This document shows positions 55,201-64,000 of a stretch of DNA of 64,000 nucleotides, in pieces. Below the pieces are notes generated by a model. It had not been told where the DNA came from. It saw nothing but the letters and a program-made list of their open reading frames with translations, and made no database searches. Numbering within the stretch: position 1 is the first letter of the stretch; each line of letters opens with the position of its first letter. Position numbers and translations under genes: made by a program. Source of the DNA: Liolophura sinensis (taxonomy: Eukaryota > Mollusca > Polyplacophora > Chitonida > Chitonidae); NCBI RefSeq assembly GCF_032854445.1, contig NC_088295.1, forward strand, positions 60,989,249-61,053,248. Reading direction: 5' to 3'.

Positions 55201-57477
55201 AAACAAAAACAATACCCACTCTCCAAAGAGCAGAACGGCACTGACAGAAACACAGATGGCAGTTATGGGGTCAGAGATACGATCCAGGAATATGGGCATG
55301 GCTTCAACAGCAGCAGCATTGGCCAATAGTAAAGTGACTAGCAGCAGATGGTGTCTTTGCACAACTGGTAGGATCCTTGCGGCATACTTCTTCTCTTTAG
55401 GTGACCCTCCCTCCTTTAGGATTTTCAGAGTCATCATATCCAGAGAAAGAAGGCCCATTGTAAGCCCAGAAACTAGCCCTAAAACATTCATAAAAGGAAC
55501 AGAAGAAACATGAGAGCTAGACAGTAGAGATCTACATATCACAATTTCTTTGTGTCTATGATAACTGTGATTATTCACAATCCTAAACAAACGCACATGT
55601 ATGTAAATGAGATGAGCTCAATGAAATTCCTCATTTTGGATGGTATGGGATGGCTTTTGTGTGAGCAAGTTACACTTTAATGCTCTGTGAAAATCAAACG
55701 AGTCAGTAACGGTATCAAAGCTAAATGTAGTAATGAGTACTTCAGTACTGTACAAAATTTTATAAACTGAAAAAATTTACTTTTTCTAAAAAACAAAAAA
55801 ACAACATATTTGCAAGATTATATCAATATAGTACTGTGCAAGATTATATCAATATAGTACTGTGCAAGATTATATCAATATAGTACTGTGGTACCATATG
55901 CATGTACTTACAATTCAGTCGAAGTTAAGAGTTGGGTATTTTAAAAAACTGACTTGCTGTGAGAAAATCCCATTTTCAGGCATCAACAAACAAAGTGTTG
56001 TTTTTTAACCCTACATGTGCATGTACACAAAGGAGAAAATCCTGAAGCGTCTTTGCCTTTTACATGTAACTACCTGTCACTGTGTGCCGTGTACCTGTAC
56101 ATGTGAATGAATACATACATTCAATATCCATTCAATATCCATTCAATGTGTGTGTGTATTATTAACTTGACTACATGTATGCACTACACAGAAACTTGTG
56201 GGAAATAGGAGAAATTATAAAGTGCGCCTACAATTACATCCATGTTTGACGCTTTTCAGTTGCATCCACCAATATGAACAAATTTGTATGTGTAAAATCA
56301 TGACAATCCAGCTTACCAATATAGCTAGCTAGAAATTATAAAGGGTAAGTGGAAAGGTTCATTCCTCAAAAAAGGGACACCTTAGCAAAAACGGACACTT
56401 TAGCAAAAATGGCAGAGGGAACATTTTTGGGGCCAGGTACTGCATCCTTCTAAAAAAGTTTAGCTAGGGACGGTTCGCAAATAACCATTACCCCAGTATA
56501 TGCTTTTTTTTATGTGCATAAAAATAATTAACAAACTCACCTGCCAACAAGACCAGGGCAACATATATCCCCAGATATATCCAGAACCACTCATTATGAT
56601 AGTTCAGTTTCTCCTCGGGCAGCACATAGAGGGTGCCATTACACATTATACCCTCCTCGCCTACAAATGTACAGTTCACAGTTTCCTCCTCCATGTCCAT
56701 ATCCTTAAATTATTGTGTTCATAAACTGAACAAGTTGACTTCATACAAAAGCTGTCGTTATAACCACAAAATAGCAAGTAACTCAACTATTTGGCAGTTA
56801 GTTGTTTCATCATTTTATCTGTAAAAAAAAAAAACAAAGAAAAAAAACAACATGTACCATGCAATGAAAAATCATTGTTTACGGTTTGCTACAATGTACA
56901 TGTCCATTATTAAGATTAAGATCACCTTCATTATCTAGAACATCGACGCATGTCTTGAGGACTGACTGAATATTTCAGTTCAATCATGTCAGTGATTAAA
57001 CGTTTGAGGCAGGTAAATATCACAAGTTGCAACAGACCCAAACACTCAATTCATTTGAACTAAAAGTTTCCTCTTTGGCTACGATATTCTGCCAGCCATA
57101 TATAAATTAAAAGAGGAGTTGAAATGGTCACCTGGATGATTTCTAGATGATTTGAAATGTTTGAATTTTGGACTTGAAACGATGAAACGATTTATCAAGT
57201 ATGTGAATACAATGTTTCGGATTTTAGGCAGGCAATGTTATTTTAGCCACAGAGGAGGATACCAACTTTGACGTTTTCTTTTCATTCGTGACTTAAAACT
57301 GCAATGACATATGACGAAAAACAGATGATCGGCTGACTAGTTGAACTATCCAGTGACCAGTTTACGAGCTTTTCGGCACCAGTACTGTACATGTAAACTC
57401 CGCACATAATAAAAACACCACCACCACCATACCCGTACTAACTCCGTTAGTGTCGCAGAAGGCAGATTTGAAGGCAT
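46106..57477 (-). CDS. DUF21/CBS-domain protein of the CNNM (ACDP) family, ten exons seen (457 codons), C-terminus missing
   Basis: Minus-strand exons, 5' to 3', are 57439-57477, 56541-56703, 55220-55478, 53518-53577, 52442-52661, 51413-51520, 48190-48423, 48114-48141, 47398-47492 and 46106-46270. All junctions are GT-AG with matching phases. The N-terminus has two N-glycosylation sequons and two cysteines before TM1 ([17 protein letters not shown]). The DUF21 membrane domain follows ([51 protein letters not shown]). A CBS pair follows ([40 protein letters not shown]). The arrangement is closer to the plant DUF21-CBS/Mam3 type than to vertebrate CNNM2. CNNM proteins handle Mg2+ or other divalent cations at membranes; the substrate here is not shown by sequence. 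The final exon after ELGESS was not found. Confidence 0.85.
46706..46896. repeat. 23-25-bp minisatellite, about 8 copies
   Basis: Units CACAGATCACGTCTTTGG plus TGTAA or CGCAA in an intron of the CNNM-like gene. Confidence 0.85.
47398..47492 (-). CDS. CNNM-like exon 9
   Basis: Follows AATCGACAG and encodes [29 protein letters not shown], an acidic loop within CBS2; the donor is GTTAGA. Phases fit both neighbours. Confidence 0.75.
47936..47956. repeat. Poly-C tract
   Basis: A run of about 20 C in an intron. Its length is likely to vary or be misread. Confidence 0.9.
48114..48141 (-). CDS. CNNM-like exon 8, 28-nt microexon
   Basis: Follows AATCAAG and encodes VLKAHDAAS plus one base of Gly; the donor is GTGAGT. 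The product [14 protein letters not shown] fits the beta strand after the GKS motif of CBS2. The upstream intron would be only 48 nt. Confidence 0.6.
48190..48423 (-). CDS. CNNM-like exon 7 (CBS1 end, CBS2 start)
   Basis: Follows CACTGCAG and encodes [19 protein letters not shown] to [13 protein letters not shown]. The end is placed at donor GTGAAC (48189) because this joins in frame to the next exon. A better-looking donor GTAAGT at 48206 lacks a compatible acceptor nearby. Confidence 0.75.
49388..49700 (+). repeat. Dispersed repeat, copy 2, with 28-bp sub-repeat
   Basis: Homologous to 18568-19050. It contains about four tandem units of TTAAGGGGCCTATTTATTGA with TGTT (49567-49660), absent from the other copy. 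It lies in a CNNM-like intron (48424-51412). Confidence 0.6.
49858..49932. promoter_or_regulatory. Cluster of promoter-type motifs inside a CNNM-like intron
   Basis: Within about 60 bp are GCCGCCATTT (YY1-like), TCACGTGA (E-box) and GGTTGCTAGG (RFX X-box-like). The local base composition is GC-richer than the surroundings. It could be an internal promoter or enhancer; chance is possible. Confidence 0.3.
50370..50588. mobile_element. Short MITE, same type as 24539-24680
   Basis: The left end GGGCCGATTCCACAAAG and reversed right end GGGACCGACTTCACAAAG form imperfect terminal repeats. The interior has further A/T-rich inverted segments (AAAATTTAAA / TTTTAATTTA). Confidence 0.5.
51413..51520 (-). 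CDS. CNNM-like exon 6 (start of CBS1)
   Basis: Follows TAATTTACAG and encodes [20 protein letters not shown] through DQETMDS; the donor is GTGAGT. 36 codons, phase 0 at both ends. Confidence 0.9.
52442..52661 (-). CDS. CNNM-like exon 5
   Basis: Follows ATGAATATAG and encodes [40 protein letters not shown] and [11 protein letters not shown]; the donor is GTGAGA. Contains the last membrane helix and the linker to the CBS pair. Confidence 0.9.
53518..53577 (-). CDS. CNNM-like exon 4
   Basis: 60-nt exon after TTGTTGCAG; encodes [19 protein letters not shown], the conserved segment after FGE; the donor is GTAAGT. Confidence 0.88.
53842..54035 (+). mobile_element. Decayed SINE-like repeat of another type
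   Basis: GACTCCCTGTCATCATATAA, ATGAAAAACTGTTCTGTACG and ATGTTAAACCC resemble a SINE 3' end with a GTACGAYGTTAAACCC tail. The assignment rests on memory of similar mollusc repeats and is uncertain. Confidence 0.35.
55220..55478 (-). CDS. CNNM-like exon 3 (DUF21 core)
   Basis: Follows ATGTTTTAG and encodes [20 protein letters not shown] through SVSAVLLFG plus two bases of Glu; the donor is GTGGGT. The strongest family match in the gene. Confidence 0.9.
55811..55890. repeat. 26-bp tandem repeat, 3 copies
   Basis: Three identical units TGCAAGATTATATCAATATA plus GTACTG in a CNNM-like intron. The remaining introns of this gene hold nothing further that I can identify. Confidence 0.95.
56541..56703 (-). 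CDS. CNNM-like exon 2
   Basis: Follows TTTAAG and encodes [13 protein letters not shown] through the first membrane helix ALVLLAG; the donor is GTGAGT. Confidence 0.8.
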
Positions 57478-57620
57478 GGTCGCAAACACACTGACAAGAA
57501 AACACTGACACAGCTCTCCGATCTAGCATGTGTTAGTGTCAGCCATGTCTATGCAGCGAGTTGCCGGTAGTTTGACGTCAACTTCCGCAATGTAACAGGT
57601 CATAGTTCTTTTCTGTCGTT
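57420..57620 (-). promoter_or_regulatory. Probable promoter of the CNNM-like gene with CRE and ETS sites
   Basis: TGACGTCA (57573-57580), a perfect cAMP-response element, is directly followed by ACTTCCGC (57581-57588), an ETS-type site. The region is richer in CpG than its surroundings. It lies about 100 bp upstream of the proposed start codon. A GTGAGT donor-like site on the other strand near 57625 leaves room for divergent transcription. Confidence 0.5.
57439..57477 (-). CDS. CNNM-like exon 1 (start)
   Basis: ATG at 57475-57477 gives [13 protein letters not shown] with donor GTACGG, in phase 0 with the next exon. A seven-codon upstream ORF (MADTNTC) precedes it at about 57522-57545. The alternative start is Met15 (56700) in exon 2. 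Confidence 0.5.
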
Positions 57621-58690
57621 GTGGGGTGAGTGTTGCAAGAGTGGGGAGAGGTTTGTAGCTTTGTGATGCATAAATAAACACACATATTTCAGTTAGGCCC
57701 ACGATGCTTCTTTATGTCCCCATATCGCCGTTTCGATCTGCAATTGTTACACATGTTCGTTCATTGCGCTTGGCCACTTCAGTTAGTGTTCGGAGAGATC
57801 TCAGCCCGCTGTTGATTGGCTAAAATGTGTTCAAGTTCATTGCAGGGCTTACATGACCTTGGCGTAATGTTACACCAGCCCATTGATGTTCCTTACCCTT
57901 TATGTAGCAGATATGTGAACTTCAACTCAAAAAATTACACCTCAAGTCTTTGCACAATTCATGTCATACCGGTTCAATATAAAGGTTATAGGCCTGCTTT
58001 TCTCTACAAAATATCAGACATTAACATTCAGTTACATGTAGCATAACTATCGGTATATTTTTCAGCTATTGATGACGGAAGTGACCCAGAGTGTTAAGCA
58101 TTAATTCTGTCACCCTGGTAACGTTTGGGGTGGGTGTCTAATCCAGGCAATTAAAATTCTGATATATTTTATTTAGGTGCAAAATAACAGTATAAATATC
58201 ACAAACTTACAATATCATCCAATCAGTGCCCCTACAGTATTGTTCGCAACTTGTAAACAAACGAAGCGCCGTACGCCTACTGCCTGCCTTGCTGTGGTCG
58301 TGAGTTTATTTATTGAGGTAGGCATAGACAACAATTATTACTGCTTATGGTTTCTTCATTCAAAAATATCAGGTTTAATCACATCTGAATGAAATTAGTC
58401 TAGTATAGAGAACTTCTATATTTATTTTGTGTTTTAGTAATGTTGTTTGAATGATTTGTTGTTGGAAACGCGCTTTTGTATAACTAAATGACATCAGTTA
58501 TATAAATAGGTGGTCTACTCAGATTTACCTCCCTTTGTACTAAAACTTTTTCGTAATACCGGCGCGGACAATTTCACTAAAAACAAAAAAAAAACAAAAA
58601 AATCGGCTCGAACCCTACCTTATTTTGGCTATCCTCTGATTCCCTGATATGAATAAACCGTAAACATCTCGAAGCCGGCATCGGTAAACC
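57621..58690. other. Gene-free stretch
   Basis: Short ORFs only, none resembling a known protein. Confidence 0.4.
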
Positions 58691-58699
58691 ATCTTTCAA

Positions 58700-58985
58700 C
58701 AGTAATCCAGCTATGTAAACTTTTGAGTCGGGCAAACCAAACTACCGTCCGTCATGGCCCGCGAATATTTTATATGACCCAACATTCTGTTCACAGCAAT
58801 TGCATTTTTTTTTCAAGTGCAGTTTACATACTAACGTAGCAAAATATATTGAACATTTAGTATGGAAGTAAAGGCGTTGGGGTTGTCCTGTAAGAATTGC
58901 ATTCCCCATAAACAGAATGTTGGGTAGGATAAAAATTTTCGCGACCCATCACCCTGCCCGAAGGTTTAAAAGAAAAACATGATTG
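58700..58985. mobile_element. Foldback repeat with ~85-bp arms
   Basis: The left arm (about 58706-58806) contains CGCGAATATTTTATATGACC and CAACATTCTGTT. It pairs imperfectly with the right arm (about 58885-58985), which reversed reads CGCGAAAATTTTTATCCTAC and CAACATTCTGTT. No ORF is present; it is probably a MITE-like element. Confidence 0.5.
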
Positions 58986-61900
58986 AAACAGATCAATACT
59001 CCCAGTAAAAAAAATGTTATCAGTTGTAGACTCAAGGGCGAAAAGGGGGAGAGGCACGGAAACCTTGCAAACACTTATCCATGTTTAGGCCTACATGTTC
59101 CGTAGGTGGCTCTCGAATGATACACATCGGCAGTAATGAATGGACCTGCAAAGCATTATAACTGCCATGTCATTTAGGAATTATTTTCACGTATATATGT
59201 ACTATGTCTGTTTGAGTGAAGCTGTGAGTAAAAATTTAGATCTGTGGCAAGTGATTGCGGACGTGAGCGGTTTCGAATATGTACTTGTGGATCGATTCCT
59301 GTGTTTTGTACTGTTCGATATTTACATTAATTTATTATTTAATGCAGTATGGTGTTCATTTTGTTTGAACAAACTGTCGTATATATTTTATGTGGTGCAT
59401 GGTGTTGTAACTACAAAAGCAATACGGGGTCTTGTTTCGTCCTGCTAAATAATTCTTATTATCACATCTGCCGTGCACAATTTGAGGCTGTCTTAATACG
59501 GTGCAGCGAAGGATGTGAAAACTCGAACATTTAATGGGAAAAGAACCGAAGTAATAACAGCAACTGAAAACGCAACTTCGTTTTATACATCTCCATTGTC
59601 CTTTTCTAGGCTATAGCAGATAAAACTTTGAAATAAATGCAAAACACATCGGCAGTCTTTTTCAAGCATTATATCTGTTGTGACATAAGTGCGAAAAAAA
59701 GACCATAAATGAACTACACAGTCCGTGATGACATTACTACAGCGCCATACAGCTTGGAACGAAATCGTTTGTTTCGTAAATAGTTATATTGACATATTCA
59801 GAATATATATTAAAGTCTATTAAATTTTTATTGCCATATCTTTGCAGACTCCATTCTCAGAGAGTGGGTGAATAGCTGGATGTATGGATCTTTACGTTCT
59901 GATGATATTTATGAGGAACGAATTGGATAACTACCACACCGAGACTGGATCAGATCTCTGGCATCTCATGCAAAAGGAGTCACCCACAGATACGTCTTGG
60001 TCAAAAAACAGTATCGGCCGAAATAGGTACGAAGCGCATTGTATTGTTTCTTTTTCAGAAAGGAAATGTAGCCCTGCATACCTAATTCAGAAATCCTAAA
60101 TGCACAGGTAAGCTTTCTTTAAAATGAAAATCAAAAATGAAAGTTTCCCCATCACACAAGTTTGATAACATGACGTCCAATACAAAATTTTCTTCTCCAG
60201 AGCATAATTTCTTGCCCATGACCCATCAAGACCCTGAGGATTTGTTCAAGAAACCACGTGAATATTTAAGAAACCACGTGAGCCGAATTGTTGCACTTTG
60301 GTCAACTGGATGTCCCATTCATTGGTTACAAATATTCAATATTTCTTTGACGTCTTGATGTCACAGTTGCTTTCACTGAGAATGAAGTTGAAAGTAACGC
60401 TGTTACGATAATGCTGGGATGCTGGGACATCCACAGCGAAGTAGCTGTATCTGACAGGCTAGACACAGGGGTCATTCATCGGCAGGAGGAATGATTGGAA
60501 AGTGCTTTTTTTATCCAGAGGCATGCACTATTAAAAATGCACTTTGATATCAAAAGCCCATGTGATGGAGCTCGGACGGGTTTAAAATCTTTTAACCATG
60601 CTTGGCCATCGGTATTGTGGAGTGCGGGGATGGAATTCGGACATAATTCTTATCGCACGTCTCATCAGCTGGAAAATAACGATCATTTTCACGTCAAAAT
60701 TCTCTGCAACAAGAACTCAAGGGAGGTGATAAAATACAACATATGTTTCAGAATGTTGACGCAAAGTTGGAAAACCGGAAAGTAGTGAAGCACATCAAAT
60801 GTGTACAATACATACGCATGATAGTATCTGGACTATTGGTAACCTAAATGACATAATAACAACGTGCTCTCATACATTGTATTACAATACATTATTTTAG
60901 GTATGTACAGGCAACAATGTGTCTAAATCAGTGCACCACAGGTTATGTCATTCTGCAAAGTTCATATTAACTTAACCATGGATTCAAAACTATTTGATGG
61001 ATTTGATGCTTTGATGATGCTACAAATCTTGAGAGCGTACAGTGCACATTGGTCTTAATTTTGGCTGAAGAATCCACCATCTGCAAAACGTGGTAGAAAT
61101 ACATGCATCCATTAAGTCTATCGTTTCGAGCATAAAATCTGGGTTACTTTGTCTTCCTGTTTAAGCATCCACCATGCTCTTTCTTGTAAAGAAACTTCGA
61201 CTCCCTTTCGTCCGAGAACAAAGCAAAAGACTATAGACACTATAATGATCCATCGAACGCCTGACGGCCGGACCCTCAGTAAACCGTAAGATTTCTGCGC
61301 TGACTTCAACGTTCATTACCACACATAGGCCTACATCATGTCTATCGTCAGTCGACGTCCTTGGAAGGGCAAGTTGCTTTCATTCTGAAGTTTTCATGTT
61401 TGTGTGTGTGTGTGTGTGGGGGGGGGGGGGGGAGCTCCAGGGTCCTAGACGGCTGGAGATGCAACCACGCAATTACAAAGCGACTAAAATTCTACTGCCA
61501 AAAGACATCTTTTATGACACCGTGCACCGAAAAAAAATTCCCACAAAAAGGATTACGATTTACGTCAATCGGTCGGATTACGTTTTTGCTCCGCGCTTTT
61601 GTTGAAACACTCATGTATATAACACTATCATTGGATGATTATCTTGGGGCTCGAGATAACTGAGTCGGGCTCAGGCATAACCAGCCAATCATTTGGCTGC
61701 AGTACATCGCCATTTAGACGAAACCACGAACCAAGTTGTAATCCCATTGGCATTTTATATCCGGGCCCAAGATCTTTTTACCTTTCCACACTCGATTTGC
61801 AACTCTGTCATACGCTAACTCATGGATTAATGAGATACCGACTGGCTGCCAATGTGTCTGACAAGTGATCTAACGACGCACAAAGCTACACACGTGCACT

Positions 61901-62340
61901 GCTGCGATAACTCAGGCAGTATTCGGGTTGAGAATATATCTGAACCATCTAAACATTTCAAACTCATTTATTCTCGCATATGCAAGAGCTATGTAAATTT
62001 CCGGTTAATCCTCGGCATTCCAACTACACCGTTCGGTCAGTTAATACAATAATAACATAGGAAGGATTTGAACTTTTGAACAGTAATAATCTGCAAATCT
62101 ACAAAGGAGTCTATATTGTATTAAATGGTTGTTTTATGAAAACCAGATACCGAGCTGTTGCTTTTATGTTGTAGAGTCTTAACAAAATGACGCTTTTTAT
62201 TTCTCAAGTACTGAACCATGGGCTTAAGGGAAATCGGGGAAAACATTTTTTGGCTTAAAATGTCACACATGTACGTAGGAATTGGTCCTCGTTCTTTTTT
62301 ATATTATTTTTAGTCCTACACTCATGATTTTGCCTCGTTT
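58986..62340. other. Gene-free stretch
   Basis: Contains a (GT)n-G(15) simple repeat at 61400-61432 and a duplicated AAGAAACCACGTGA at about 60247 and 60268. None of the ORFs resembles a family I know. Confidence 0.4.
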
Positions 62341-62359
62341 TCTCTTCGTGTTTTTGGGG

Positions 62360-62500
62360 TTTTGCCATGCATTTTCGACTCGAAAATGCGAGGTTAACTT
62401 CGCTCTTTCACCCCTTCGAAAAGGTCGGAAATCTCGGGCTTTTACCTTGTACTTTCGCGCTTCGCCCTTTCGTGTTTTTGCTTTTTCAGTGTTTTATTTA
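62360..62500. repeat. Hairpin-rich TTTCG/CGAAA sequence
   Basis: Near-palindrome GCATTTTCGA-CTCGAAAATGC (62369-62389) is followed by TTCGAAAAGG, CTTTCGCGCTTCGCC and CCTTTCGTG. Probably a decayed tandem or foldback repeat. Confidence 0.45.
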
Positions 62501-64000
62501 TAAGGTTAAAAGTGAGAAAACGCGAGTGGCCGCAACCGGCTTCCATAATATAGTGTAGGCTGTGTTTCTGCGCACCTGGAGATTGTTCTAAACGTATGTT
62601 GGTGCAGCTATTGTAAAACAAATTACTCTCCACACCCATTGTTCAGCATGCCACTTGTATCCGAATAATTATGACGTCATCAGAGGCGATGAGCGCTTAG
62701 TGCTCAAGCCATGCTGGCTTATGGACTGTAACATTATGATTTAGAAAAAGTATTATAGCTGCATTTTCCTTGCATTAATATAGATGTTTACAGCTTGTGG
62801 TGGTTAGCATACTGCGTCGATTACGCGTCGGATATGGGCAGCGTTATTGGGGCCGCCAATATAATATAGTATAGTTACCATCTGGGCTGAGGAGATGGGG
62901 GAAACAAGTCCACTTATTAGATTGTGACGTGACTGGTCCGTCCCGCCAAATCGGACAAATGGTCGACGCGTATGTTCCTGCGCGAATTTGGTTGAGGTCC
63001 GCGTGCACCAGCGGTTGAAAAACTGCATGTGTTAAAGGTAGCAGCTGGGCGTAAGACAACACAAGAATATCTCCACTGGCCATGACAAGCGTATATGCCT
63101 GGTCCAGCTGCAAAGCTTGAACATATATGTGCCTTATTTCGTGATCATACATATATCGTTTTTCATAATTCTTCTGAACGAATTTTCAACAAAGTAATAC
63201 ATTTGCTTGCTTTCTTTGAATTTGTTTTTCTCTTTAAATTTCACACTATATTTACATTACCAGAGGCTTACTGATATTATAAAAACAAAAAAAAAGATCA
63301 TCTGCGGTATACGCCATCGCGGGTGCATACACACTAGGCGAATTTTTAGACATTCACAAAATATGGCCGTACGATGTAAAAATACGTCTGGTGTATCCAC
63401 GACTTTATAAGACAGTGAACAAATCTGCATTATTCCCAAGATTGTAAAATATATCCATTGTTTCATGGGTTAATGTCTAATGTGCTGTGTAATAATCAGC
63501 ACAAATCCAATAATGTTATGATCAGATAAAATTAAATCTACTAACAGGTATAACTAAAAAATATATGTACACTTCATATTTTATTCACTTCTGCAGTGAA
63601 TGGTTCAGGAACATTAAAGGAATATATCAAAAATGGATAACAAATTTTTTATACAATTTGTAAGTGGATTTAGGCAAACCTATAACTAACTTTATAAATG
63701 ATAAATTTTATGATTATGTACTCTAATGTATGCATACAGTAGGAATGTAATATGTAGAAGTATACAATATATCAATGTTAAAAATCAGCTTTAACTTATA
63801 TATATATATTTTTAAGACAAAGTGAAAATTACTTTAAGATATACATAAAGTACATATACATGTCTGTCTGAAAACTTTAATTACAATGGTTTATTTAAAT
63901 GTAATAAAATATTTTATATCTTAACCTTAAAGTAAGCTTGACTTTTAACGCATACCTTTCAGAAAAAAACATTTACAATTTTTTACACAACTTTTAAAGA
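62501..64000. other. Gene-free stretch to the window end
   Basis: Two overlapping minus-strand ORFs (62804-63028 and 62844-63152) match nothing I recognise. The last 500 bp are very AT-rich. Confidence 0.4.

Noticed and set aside
62804-63152. Two overlapping minus-strand ORFs of 74 and 102 codons
   Set aside because: No recognisable domain, no supporting splice sites, and they overlap in different frames.

Overview
The window is animal nuclear DNA, probably from a mollusc or another lophotrochozoan. The evidence is AT-rich intergenic sequence, genes split by long GT-AG introns, no prokaryotic operons, and many copies of a tRNA-headed SINE whose 3' end (ATAAGTGAAATATTCTTGAG followed by a CGTAAAACACC-type tail and AATAA units) I associate with bivalve-type genomes. 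The phylum-level placement is inference.

Layout. (1) 80-3503: a pogo/Tigger-type DNA transposon with an intact 896-codon DDE transposase ending in a PHD-like zinc finger. (2) 4142-18202 (+): a complete five-exon ZC4H2 gene (226 aa). Its introns carry a large foldback element with a 76-bp satellite, several minisatellites and SINEs. A broken copy of its own exon 4 lies about 260 bp upstream of exon 1. (3) 18203-26900: mostly gene-free, with dispersed repeats, a 21-bp and a 43-bp minisatellite, a MITE, and a 415-bp Harbinger-like element containing a MADF relic. (4) 27486-28055 (+): an uninterrupted globin ORF (189 aa) with a putative N-acylated MGC start, followed at once by a 600-bp palindromic element. 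(5) 29400-45130: a transposon-rich block with SINEs, a Penelope-like fragment, a 53/61-bp minisatellite, a GPCR-like relic, a dead I-like LINE and a dead Crypton-type tyrosine recombinase. (6) 46106-57477 (-): a DUF21/CBS membrane protein of the CNNM (ACDP) metal-transport family, ten coding exons seen (457 codons), with the last exon not found. It appears to start in a CpG-richer promoter with CRE and ETS motifs. (7) 57620-64000: no gene recognised, with one foldback repeat and some hairpin-rich sequence.

The three host genes (ZC4H2, a globin, a CNNM-like protein) have unrelated functions and show no sign of working together. The recurring theme is how repeats arise from and around genes: a minisatellite that resembles the start of a coding exon, a pseudo-exon in a promoter, a satellite amplified inside one arm of a palindrome, and mobile elements that probably form untranslated regions.
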